From contig PLTZ01000052.1 in NCBI GenBank assembly GCA_003164715.1, positions 1 to 39,894 of the forward strand: a stretch of DNA of 39,894 nt, in the 5' to 3' direction. Position numbers and translations under genes: made by a program. The notes beneath the pieces are model-generated. The model had not been told where the DNA came from, did no database searches, and saw nothing but the letters and a program-made list of their open reading frames with translations. This document shows positions 15,468 to 22,432 of the stretch, in pieces. This DNA is from Opitutaceae bacterium (GTDB taxonomy: Bacteria; Verrucomicrobiota; Verrucomicrobiia; Opitutales; Opitutaceae). Every line of letters begins with the position of its first letter. Within the stretch, counting starts at the first letter, position 1.

Positions 15468-16415
15468 TTAGGGGGCCGCGCGCTCCACGCCGAACACCGC
15501 GTCGGCGTAGTTCTCGGCGCTGAAGGCCTGCAGGTCCTCGGGCCCCTCGCCGAGCCCCACGAAGAAGATGGGCAGCCGCAGCTGGCGCCAGATCCCGACG
15601 ATGGCCCCGCCCCGGCTCGTGCCGTCGAGCTTAGTGACGATGAGGCCCGTCAGGCCGAAGCTCTTGTGAAACGCCTTCGCCTGCTCGATCGAATTCGCGC
15701 CAAGCGAGCCGTCGACAACCAGCCAGGCGTGGTGCGGCGCGGCCGGGTCGAGCTTGGACACGACCTTTCTTATCTTCGAGAGCTCGATCATCAGGTTGCC
15801 CTTCGTGTGGAGGCGGCCGGCCGTGTCGATGATGACCCAGTCCCGCTTCCGGCTCCTGGCGGCCTGGACGGCGTCAAACGCGACCGCCGCCGGGTCCGCC
15901 CCCGGCTTGCTCGCCACCACCTCTAGGTCGAGCCGCGCGGCCCATGACTTGAGCTGGTCGATCGCCGCCGCGCGGAAGGTATCGCACGCGGCAAGGAGCA
16001 CGGTCCCTCCCTCCTGCCTGAGCCGCCAGGCGAGCTTTGCCGCGGTGGTGGTCTTGCCCGACCCATTGACTCCGATGAGGACGATCACGGTCGGCGGCGA
16101 CGCGGCCGGGGTGACCGCGCCCTCGGAGCCCGCGAGGGCGCGCCGCAGCACCTCCGCCCCTATTGCCGCGGCCTGCCGTCCCTCGAGCCCCTTCCCGCTG
16201 CGGGCGGCCTGCTTGATCTCCCCCAGGATCTCGGCCGTTGTCTCGACGCCGAAATCCGCGGCGAAGAGCGCCTCCTCCAGGCCCTCGAGCGACGAGGCGT
16301 CGATCCGGCGACCTCCGAAGAGCCCCTGCGTCTTCGACGAGATCGCAGACACCGTCTTGGCGAGGCCCTCCCTGAACTTCTTGAGAAGCGATATCACGTT
16401 TCGCCGTTTCCGCAC
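15468..16415 (-). CDS. ftsY: Signal recognition particle receptor FtsY
   Basis: FtsY is the SRP receptor GTPase that docks ribosome-SRP complexes at the inner membrane. The 315-residue protein holds the N and G domains only, without a long acidic A domain. Visible motifs are KFREGLAKT near the N-terminus, G1 GVNGSGKTTT, the DTFRAAAIDQL insertion-box motif, G3 DTAGR, G4 TKLDGTSRGG and the closing GxGE. The open frame starts at GTG 16415; a GTG at 16397 would give a start closer to the LLKKFREGL motif. It follows nusB in the same direction by 6 bases. Confidence 0.96.
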   Translation of the reverse strand: MRKRRNVISLLKKFREGLAKTVSAISSKTQGLFGGRRIDASSLEGLEEALFAADFGVETTAEILGEIKQAARSGKGLEGRQAAAIGAEVLRRALAGSEGAVTPAASPPTVIVLIGVNGSGKTTTAAKLAWRLRQEGGTVLLAACDTFRAAAIDQLKSWAARLDLEVVASKPGADPAAVAFDAVQAARSRKRDWVIIDTAGRLHTKGNLMIELSKIRKVVSKLDPAAPHHAWLVVDGSLGANSIEQAKAFHKSFGLTGLIVTKLDGTSRGGAIVGIWRQLRLPIFFVGLGEGPEDLQAFSAENYADAVFGVERAAP

Positions 16416-16421
16416 CGTCGC

Positions 16422-16868
16422 CTAGTCGGAGGCCTTGCGGGCGTCCCGGCCGAGGTGGTCCTTCATGCGGTCAAGGATCCCGTTGATGAAGCGCTTCGAG
16501 TCGGCGTTCGAGAATTCCTTCGAGATGTCGATCGCCTCGTTGATCGAGACGACGGGCGGGATGTCCTTGCGGTGGAGCATCTCGAACATCGCGATCCGCA
16601 GGATCGCCAGGTCTATCTTCGCGATCCGTTCGAATTCCCAGTTCTGGGCGAGGACGCGGATCTGCTGGTCGATCTCCGCATGGTTCCTGATGACGCCGTC
16701 GATCAGCTCCTCGCCGAACGAGAAATGGTCCCTCGGCTTCTCCTGGCCCTCAAAAAACACCCTCAGGTCGTCGGCCAGGACGGCTGGCGGGTTAATGCTC
16801 CAGGCGTAGAGGTACTGGACAGCGGCCACCCGGCCGTCGTGGCGCTGAGCGTACTGGGCCTTGCTCAT
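16422..16868 (-). CDS. nusB: Transcription antitermination protein NusB
   Basis: NusB (148 residues) binds the boxA RNA of rRNA leaders together with S10 (NusE) and prevents premature termination. The sequence shows the all-helical family pattern: an N-terminal RHDGRVAAVQYLYAW, the mid-region LIDGVIRNHAEIDQQI, and the strongly conserved RIAKIDLAILRIAMFEM and VVSINEAIDISKEFSNADSKRFINGILD. The start is the ATG at 16868, which overlaps the stop of the upstream ribB/ribH chimera (ATGA at 16868-16865). Translation of nusB is therefore probably coupled to that small frame. Confidence 0.97.
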   Translation of the reverse strand: MSKAQYAQRHDGRVAAVQYLYAWSINPPAVLADDLRVFFEGQEKPRDHFSFGEELIDGVIRNHAEIDQQIRVLAQNWEFERIAKIDLAILRIAMFEMLHRKDIPPVVSINEAIDISKEFSNADSKRFINGILDRMKDHLGRDARKASD

Positions 16869-17128
16869 CGTGAAAGCCTCCTCCTGAGCGCCGCCATCGA
16901 GGCCGCCGCGTCCGCGAACTCGGCGCCGCGGGTGATCGGCTCGCAGTGGGGCGTGCCGCCCCGGATGGTGACGCCGAGCGCCTCGGTCGCCGCCTTCGAC
17001 GCGCCCATGACCAGGTCGCCCTCGTTCTCGCATCGCTCGTCGTCGGTGACGATGACCATCCTGCCAGCGGCGATGTCAGCCATGGCCGACTCCACAGAGT
17101 CGAAGGGCGGCGGTTGGTTTAAGGGCAT
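16865..17128 (-). pseudogene. In-frame ribB/ribH deletion chimera (riboflavin gene remnant)
   Basis: This intact 87-residue frame joins pieces of two riboflavin enzymes. Residues 1-50 match the N-terminus of 3,4-dihydroxy-2-butanone 4-phosphate synthase (RibB): SVESAMADIAAGRMVIVTDD followed by CENEGDLVMGASKAATEA. Residues about 49-65 match the middle of lumazine synthase (RibH), EALGVTIRGGTPHCEPI. Residues 66-87 match the RibH C-terminus, TRGAEFADAAASMAALRRR. Full RibB or RibBA has over 200 or about 400 residues and RibH about 155, so two internal stretches are missing. The RibB motif DDEDRENEGD reads DDERCENEGD, changing two normally fixed residues. Neither active site can form. The frame is intact with an ATG at 17128 and is translationally coupled to nusB, so it may persist as a leader peptide. 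A misassembly is the main alternative. Confidence 0.75.
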
Positions 17129-17193
17129 CCGGCCAAAATCGCCGTACGGACGCCACCTGTCAATTCGCGGCCATCCCCGGCCGCCTCGTTGGA

Positions 17194-17616
17194 TCAGCCC
17201 GGGAAGTCGATGACGTAGCTCTCCACATCCGAGCTGCTGGACAACATTAGGGTGATGTGCAGCTTGAAGGCGTGCGGGGGCTTGACGGGATAGTCGGACG
17301 CGAGCACCGCGGGATCGTCTGTCGGCAGAAGCTCGGTGCGCTCGCTGTTGGGCTGGTAGTGGACCGGCCAGCGAAGGACCGCCGACGTCTTGTCCGCGGG
17401 CACAGGCTTCTTCTTTTCGTTGTAGAACGTGATCCGGAACGTGCCGTTCTTGATCTCCACTCCGATGTAGCCGCCCTGATGGCGCGGGACCGTGGTGCCC
17501 GCGATCGTTCCCTCCTTGTCATCGTCGGCGGGCGCCTTGGGGGCGGCCGGGGCGGCGACGGCGCAAACGGCTGACAACAGGAGTCCGGACAAGACCAGAA
17601 AAACACCTCGCTTCAT
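17194..17616 (-). CDS. Secreted hypothetical protein
   Basis: A 140-residue protein with a clear signal peptide (residues 1-22, KRGVFLVLSGLLLSAVCAVAA with a cleavage-like AVAAPAA). The mature part has alternating beta-strand patterns (GYIGVEIKNGTFRITFYNEKKK, AFKLHITLMLSSSSDVESYVIDFPG), which suggests a small immunoglobulin-like or beta-sandwich domain. I do not recognise a named family. It follows rarA by 11 bases in the same direction, so it is probably co-transcribed, and precedes the riboflavin remnant by 65 bases. It probably acts in the periplasm or at the outer membrane. Confidence 0.75.
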   Translation of the reverse strand: MKRGVFLVLSGLLLSAVCAVAAPAAPKAPADDDKEGTIAGTTVPRHQGGYIGVEIKNGTFRITFYNEKKKPVPADKTSAVLRWPVHYQPNSERTELLPTDDPAVLASDYPVKPPHAFKLHITLMLSSSSDVESYVIDFPG

Positions 17617-17627
17617 CGCCTGGAAAC

Positions 17628-19007
17628 CTATGGCCGCGGCCCGGGTTCCGCAAGTTTCTTCACGGAACGTATTGACATCGAGTCCTTTAGACCTACCCAG
17701 CGCTTGAGACGCTCCGCGATGGCCGACTCGGCGCCCGCGGTCTTTGGCGTGTAGAGTCGCACGGGGCGCTCCATGTAGTCCTGACCGGACACCCCCTCCG
17801 GAAAGTCATGCGAATAACGGTAGCCCTTCCCGTGGCCCATCCGCTTGCTCGCCTGGCCCCCCTTGTCGCGAAGATGCTCCGGCACGGCTTGCACGGGCTC
17901 CTCCGCCAGCACGCGGTGGGCCTCCCCGAGAGCGAGCGTGGCCGAATTGCTCTTGGGGGCCGTCGCAATGTAGAGCGTCGCGTGGGCGAGCGTGAGCTCG
18001 GCCTCGGGCAGGCCCACGAAGTCGACGGCATGGTGAGCGGCCACGGCCAGCGGCAGCGCGTTCGGATCGGCGAGGCCGACGTCCTCGCTGGCCAGGATGA
18101 CGATCCTGCGGGCCACGAACCGGGGGTCCTCCCCTCCCGCGAGCATCTTGGCCAACCAGTACATCGCCGCGTCCGGATCGGACCCGCGGCAGCTCTTGAT
18201 GAAGGCGGAGATCGTGTCGTAGTGCTCGTCCTCGTCGGCATCGTAGCGGATCCTCCTTTCGCGCGCGAAGAGCGCGAGGTCCTCCACCGTGATCGCCGAC
18301 GGCCCGGCCTTCCCAAGCGCGATGACCTCGAGGGCGTTCAGCGCGCGCCTCAAGTCCCCGTCGCAGAAGACGGCGAGTTCGGAGAGGATCTGCGCGGTGG
18401 CCGTGACGCCGAGGCCGCCGAGGCCGCGCTCCGCGTCCGCGAGCGCCACCGCGAGGACACCCGCGACCGCGTCGGTCGACAGGGGCTCCAGCCGGAACAG
18501 GTGGCTCCGGGACAGCAGCGGCGGGTTCACATAGAACCCCGGGTTGTGGGTCGTCGCCCCGATGAGCCGGACGACGCCCTGCTCGACGTCGGGCAGCAGC
18601 AGGTCCTGCTGCGTCTTGTTGAACCGGTGGAGCTCGTCGATAAAGAGGATCGTGCGCGCGCCGGGCGCCCTCCTTGCGACCCCGAGGACGTCCCGGAGCT
18701 CGGCCACGTTGGACATGACGGCGTTGACGCGCACGAAGCGGCTGCGCGTCTCGCGGGCAATCGCCTCAGCGATGCTCGTCTTACCGCTGCCCGGCGGGCC
18801 GTAGAAGAGCAGCGACCCGAAGTTGTTCTGGGCCACGAGGCGAGCGAGCAGGCTGCCCGGCCCTAGGATGTGGTCCTGGCCCACGACCTCCGAGAGGGCA
18901 CGCGGCCTCATCCGTACCGCCAGGGGCCGGCCCGCGGCGCCGGGCGCCGCCTCCGGCATCGCGGCGTCGGGCTCTGAGAAGAGTTCGCTCTGGTCGTCGG
19001 AGCTCAT
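17628..19007 (-). CDS. rarA: Replication-associated recombination protein A (RarA/MgsA), AAA+ ATPase
   Basis: RarA (459 residues) is a clamp-loader-like tetrameric ATPase that acts at stalled replication forks and binds SSB. Walker A is GPPGSGKTS (residues 70-78), Walker B is LFIDELHRF, and the sensor segment is LIGATTHNPGF. The C-terminal half carries the family signature EDEHYDTISAFIKSCRGSDPDAAMYWLAKML and the end motif GKGYRYSHDFPEG. At the N-terminus QSELF (residues 6-10) resembles the beta-clamp-binding pentapeptide QxxLF, a possible direct tether to the sliding clamp. The start is the ATG at 19007. It is the first gene of the rarA to ftsY direction and diverges from the coiled-coil gene, with no clear promoter in the 93-base gap. 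Confidence 0.96.
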   Translation of the reverse strand: MSSDDQSELFSEPDAAMPEAAPGAAGRPLAVRMRPRALSEVVGQDHILGPGSLLARLVAQNNFGSLLFYGPPGSGKTSIAEAIARETRSRFVRVNAVMSNVAELRDVLGVARRAPGARTILFIDELHRFNKTQQDLLLPDVEQGVVRLIGATTHNPGFYVNPPLLSRSHLFRLEPLSTDAVAGVLAVALADAERGLGGLGVTATAQILSELAVFCDGDLRRALNALEVIALGKAGPSAITVEDLALFARERRIRYDADEDEHYDTISAFIKSCRGSDPDAAMYWLAKMLAGGEDPRFVARRIVILASEDVGLADPNALPLAVAAHHAVDFVGLPEAELTLAHATLYIATAPKSNSATLALGEAHRVLAEEPVQAVPEHLRDKGGQASKRMGHGKGYRYSHDFPEGVSGQDYMERPVRLYTPKTAGAESAIAERLKRWVGLKDSMSIRSVKKLAEPGPRP

Positions 19008-19100
19008 GGGTGCGCCCGGCCAATCTCCCCCCATTGCCCGAGGATGAAAAGGCATTTCCTTGCCCTTGGCGCCGCGACGGGCGATCCTTGGCATCCAACC

Positions 19101-19388
19101 ATGAAGAGCTCCTACGAACTGGCGATGGAACGGCTGTCCAAATCGGACTCCGGCTCCGCGACGACCCTCACACCGGAACAGCGCGCACGGCTCGCCGAGG
19201 TGGACCGGGTCTTCCAGGGGAGGCTCGCCGAGCGCGAGATCTTCCTGAAACAGCGCCTTGAGCAGGCCCTCACGGGCCAGGATGCCGACGAAGTGGAAAA
19301 GATCCGAAAACAGATCGCGTCCGAAAAGGCTCGCCTCAAGGAGGATCGGGAGTCCGAGAAGGACAAGATCCGCTCGGGGAAGGCCTGA
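19101..19388 (+). CDS. Small coiled-coil protein, conserved hypothetical
   Basis: A 95-residue, highly charged protein with no signal peptide or membrane segment. From about residue 22 it is almost all helix with heptad-like spacing (LTPEQRARLAEVDRVFQGRL, AEREIFLKQRLEQAL, EVEKIRKQIASEKARLKEDRES), consistent with a coiled coil. The opening KSSYELAMERLSKSD looks like a conserved feature of small proteins seen in Verrucomicrobia, from memory of the family. I chose the ATG at 19101; an ATG 19 codons earlier (19044) would add a less conserved extension. It diverges from rarA and converges with the phosphatase-family gene. Function unknown. Confidence 0.72.
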   Translation: MKSSYELAMERLSKSDSGSATTLTPEQRARLAEVDRVFQGRLAEREIFLKQRLEQALTGQDADEVEKIRKQIASEKARLKEDRESEKDKIRSGKA

Positions 19389-19401
19389 CGGGGGGCGTTC
19401 C

Positions 19402-20169
19402 CTAGAACCCGAAGTCAAAGTCGGCGACCACCGGCAGGTGGTCCGACGCCAGCGTGTGCTCGACGGAATGGCCGACGCAGCGCAGACCCGAGTTGTAGAA
19501 GATGTGGTCGAGGACGAACGGCCTGCGGTGCCACGTCGGGACCTTGTACTGGACCGTCGCGTACCCGAACTCCGCAAACTGCTCCACGAGCGAGGCATGC
19601 TGGCTGACATTGAAGTCGCCGCCGAGGATCGTCGGCAGATCCGACGAGGCCAACCGGTCCGCGACCAGATCCCGCTGCCAGGGGAACATCGTGCTGCTCG
19701 AGCCCAGCATGAAGAACGCCAGCAGGTGAACGTTGAAGAACTGGACCTCCCTATCGCCGACGATTGTCTTCGCGCCGATCATCAGCCGGTCGGTCGGCGT
19801 CGTCTTCTTGCCGCCGAACTCGAACTCGATCGCGGGCGAGGGAACGTCGACACGGAACTTCTCGAGGAGCGGCGTCTTCGAGAAGATCGCCAGCCCGATC
19901 CCGAACGGAAGCTCGCGCGGATCCGCCTTGGGGTACGAGAACCAGCTGTCGTAGTCCGTCAGCGCCTCCTTTATCCGCGTGTAGTTCGGCGGGGGCTCGA
20001 TCTGGACGCCGCCCACGCAGGCATGCTCGACCTCTTGGAGCAAAACGACATCCGGATTGTGCTTTTTGATCTCGGCAATGGTCCGCTCGATGTCGATGGG
20101 CACGTCGTCGGGAGAGCTGGCGCTCCAGCCCATTCCAAACTGCATGTTGAACTGTAGAACCCGGAACAT
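19402..20169 (-). CDS. Endonuclease/exonuclease/phosphatase (EEP) family protein
   Basis: A 255-residue metal-dependent phosphoesterase of the DNase I/sphingomyelinase/inositol phosphatase superfamily. Landmarks in order are FNMQFG (N8), the magnesium ligand E46 in LLQEVEH, GLAIFSKTPL, FFNVHLLAF, the catalytic GGDFN, and the terminal SDHLPVVADF. No signal peptide is evident, which favours a cytoplasmic enzyme. The substrate (nucleic acid, phospholipid or nucleotide) cannot be assigned. The start is the ATG at 20169. The 131-base gap to the ThyX-like gene holds a short AAGGC/GCCTT hairpin near the start but nothing else. Confidence 0.88.
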   Translation of the reverse strand: MFRVLQFNMQFGMGWSASSPDDVPIDIERTIAEIKKHNPDVVLLQEVEHACVGGVQIEPPPNYTRIKEALTDYDSWFSYPKADPRELPFGIGLAIFSKTPLLEKFRVDVPSPAIEFEFGGKKTTPTDRLMIGAKTIVGDREVQFFNVHLLAFFMLGSSSTMFPWQRDLVADRLASSDLPTILGGDFNVSQHASLVEQFAEFGYATVQYKVPTWHRRPFVLDHIFYNSGLRCVGHSVEHTLASDHLPVVADFDFGF

Positions 20170-20300
20170 GACGCACTAGGACCCCAAGGCTTCGGGCCTT
20201 AAAAGTTGAGCCTGAAATACCATGGCTATCGCAATTATTCGTGGCTTCGCCAACAGATTGCAGCAACTTTTTATTGGACGATCCTCGCGTTTTGCGACCC

Positions 20301-21650
20301 CTATTCGGGTTCGGCTGAACCCTCCACGACCCACTCCCGGGCCTCCGGGACCTGCCCCAGAAATGCGCAAAGCGCCGCCCCGAGGTGTTCGGCGTAGCGG
20401 AAATGGGCGCCCATGCCCGTCCGCAGTTCCGCCTCGTAGATGAATTTGTCCGCGTGGGTTCCGTGCTCGAAAGGCGTCTGGGCGCCAAGCAGGAGCGAAT
20501 AGACATAGGACGGCGATCCCCGCCTCATGAGTTCACGCGTAAGTTCGAGTTGGTCATTAAGAAGCGCAATGTGCCCGACGCGCGGGATCTCCGGGGGCAG
20601 ATAGAATCCGGCCTGGATCACCGGCGTGTAGCGGTTGCCGGTCCGATGCCGGTTCAGGTCGCGGAGTTCCGCAAGGGCCATATTGTTCCATGCGAATGTC
20701 ACCCGCATCCGCCGGGTCGCCTGCCCCTGCTGGCCGTAGCGGTTGGCCCGGTGCCTGAGCGCCTCGGCGACCGGCTGGGCCTGCGGGAGCCAAGGTGGCG
20801 CAGAGCGGTCCACGCTCACCCACACCTGGTCGCCCAGCGGTTCCGCGCTCAGGCGCTCAAGCCCCATCTGCAGCGAGACCGCAAGCTCCTGGCGAGCCTG
20901 CTCTTGGAACGACCCCTCGGCCGAGCTGTGCCGCATTAGGCGCGGCGACTGCTTGACCAACTCGTCGCGGATGAGCGCCGCCGCGGCGCGCGCCTCGGGG
21001 TGCGGCAGCGAGTCGAGCTGCTTCACCGTCTGTGCCCACATCCGGGAGGTCTGCACGAGCCCTACGTTCGTCCTCGTCGCAAAGGGGACAAAATACCGGG
21101 CCCGGTCCAGTGCGTAGTTCTTCCGGATCCGGGCGACCACCGCGGGCTTGGCGTCCTTCGGCAGGCGGATGCGCCCGGGCTCCGCCACCGACAGCGCGTC
21201 CAGGCGGGCGTATTCCGCATGGTACGCGGCGAACGCCCGGGCCAGCACGTCGCGCCACCGGGGTGCGAGATCCTCGGGAATCCCGAGCTCGCCCGCCTCC
21301 GGGATGTTCCGCGGATCCATCGCGATGTAGCGCGTGCTCGATTCCTGCCCGTCGGCCATCTGCGCGATTTCAAACAGCTTGTACGCAAGCCACATCGAGA
21401 CCCCGTCTAGCGCGACCGCCAGGCCTCCCGTCAGCCCGCCGATCGACGCATGGCCGTAGTCGACGAACTTGAGGATCCGGTCGATCGAGGCCTCGGGATT
21501 CGCAACGTCCACCTTTGCGAGGATGGCCGCGATGCCCTCGTTGCTGCGCGAGTACCTCGCGAGCACCGAGGCGAGCAGTTCGGGGGTGACCTTCGGCAGG
21601 TCTGCGGCGCTGGGGGGAGGGACCAATGCGAGCCCGGTAACCTTCATCAT
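20301..21650 (-). CDS. Two-domain ThyX-like protein (FAD-dependent thymidylate synthase family) with split motif
   Basis: A 449-residue protein, about twice the usual ThyX length, with two ThyX-like halves. In the first half GHASI (residues 66-70) and QESSTRY (102-108) correspond to the GHxS and NExSxRY parts of the ThyX signature, but the RHR triad before it is lost. In the second half LRDLNRHRTGNRYTPV keeps RHR (334-336), but the following SxNExSxRY is collapsed. Canonical ThyX makes dTMP using FAD, NADPH and methylene-tetrahydrofolate. Whether this fused form keeps that activity is uncertain; the halves could complement each other to rebuild one site. Long, duplicated ThyX forms are known in Chlamydiae as I recall. 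Start codons at 21650 or 21647 (ATGATG) are preferred over GTG 21677. It is divergent from the Trp-rich gene. Confidence 0.8.
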   Translation of the reverse strand: MMKVTGLALVPPPSAADLPKVTPELLASVLARYSRSNEGIAAILAKVDVANPEASIDRILKFVDYGHASIGGLTGGLAVALDGVSMWLAYKLFEIAQMADGQESSTRYIAMDPRNIPEAGELGIPEDLAPRWRDVLARAFAAYHAEYARLDALSVAEPGRIRLPKDAKPAVVARIRKNYALDRARYFVPFATRTNVGLVQTSRMWAQTVKQLDSLPHPEARAAAALIRDELVKQSPRLMRHSSAEGSFQEQARQELAVSLQMGLERLSAEPLGDQVWVSVDRSAPPWLPQAQPVAEALRHRANRYGQQGQATRRMRVTFAWNNMALAELRDLNRHRTGNRYTPVIQAGFYLPPEIPRVGHIALLNDQLELTRELMRRGSPSYVYSLLLGAQTPFEHGTHADKFIYEAELRTGMGAHFRYAEHLGAALCAFLGQVPEAREWVVEGSAEPE

Positions 21651-21787
21651 CGAATATGAATCAGTCAGCATTTGCACCCGGAAACAAACTGGAAAAGGCC
21701 GGGCCGGCGAAATACTTTCATGCGCGCCCGCGCCGTAACATTTTCCCGAAACCGGCGTCTATTAAGGCAACAGCCTATCCAATTCCC

Positions 21788-22384
21788 ATGAAGATCACAC
21801 AGCTCTCCCTCATCGCCCTTGCGCTCGGCGCGGCCCCCGTGGCCGTGCGCGCGGGGCTGGACATCGGCATCAACATCGGCGGACCCGAGGTCATCGTCCG
21901 CAGCGCGCCGCCTCCCGAGCGCATGGAGGTCATCCCCCAGGACCCGGGACCCGGCTACATCTGGATCCGCGGCCACTGGGTGTGGCGCCACGAGCGCTGG
22001 GAATGGTTCGACGGACACTGGGACCGCGTGGCCCGTCCCGGGTACGCGTGGATCCCCGGCCAGTGGGTCGCCCGAGGATCAGGCTGGGTCTGGATCGAGG
22101 GGCACTATTCCACACAGCCCCCGCCCCCGCCGCCTCGCCCGGGCCAGCAGGTCGAGGTGGTCGCCTCAGAGGCCCCGCCCACACCCATTGTCGAGGCCAT
22201 ACCCGTCGCCCCGGGCCCTGAATTCTTCTGGATCGGCGGCCACTGGCACTGGAACGGCGGATGGGTCTGGATCCGCGGGCATTTCGACCGCCATCCCCAT
22301 TTCCATCCCGGCGCCTATTGGGAGGCCGGCCGCTGGGACCGCAGGGGCGGATCCTGGGTTTGGCACGAGGGGCACTGGCGGTAG
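21788..22384 (+). CDS. Secreted Trp-rich YXWXXGXW repeat protein
   Basis: A 198-residue exported protein with a signal peptide (about 1-22, ending AVRA). The mature chain carries repeated WxxGxW units: YIWIRGHWVW, WEWFDGHWDR, YAWIPGQWVA, WVWIEGHYST, FFWIGGHWHW, WVWIRGHFDR, YWEAGRWDR and WVWHEGHWR. A poly-Pro hinge lies near residue 115. These match YXWXXGXW (BcpO-related) repeats, thought to act in the periplasm or at the cell surface; the ligand is unknown, though Trp clusters suggest glycan contact. The 137-base gap upstream is comparatively AT-rich, with a -10-like TATTAA before the gene. A strong terminator follows. Confidence 0.85.
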   Translation: MKITQLSLIALALGAAPVAVRAGLDIGINIGGPEVIVRSAPPPERMEVIPQDPGPGYIWIRGHWVWRHERWEWFDGHWDRVARPGYAWIPGQWVARGSGWVWIEGHYSTQPPPPPPRPGQQVEVVASEAPPTPIVEAIPVAPGPEFFWIGGHWHWNGGWVWIRGHFDRHPHFHPGAYWEAGRWDRRGGSWVWHEGHWR

Positions 22385-22406
22385 GCCGCCGCGCCGTCAC
22401 CCACAG

Positions 22407-22432
22407 GGCCGGGCTCCCAAGCCCGGCCTTTT
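22407..22432 (+). terminator. Rho-independent terminator after the Trp-rich gene
   Basis: GGCCGGGCT (22407-22415) and AGCCCGGCC (22420-22428) pair perfectly over 9 bp around a 4-base loop, followed by TTTT. It serves the + strand. On the - strand no T-run follows, so it is at best a weak stop for the complex I operon that ends at the same place. Confidence 0.85.

Noticed and set aside
17129-17193. Possible FMN riboswitch before the riboflavin remnant
   Set aside because: The 65-base gap is too short for an FMN aptamer and shows none of its conserved blocks.
20170-20300. Possible terminator (AAGGC/GCCTT hairpin followed by AAAA) between the EEP and ThyX-like genes
   Set aside because: The stem is only 5 bp and the T-run is on the wrong side for the - strand genes it would serve.
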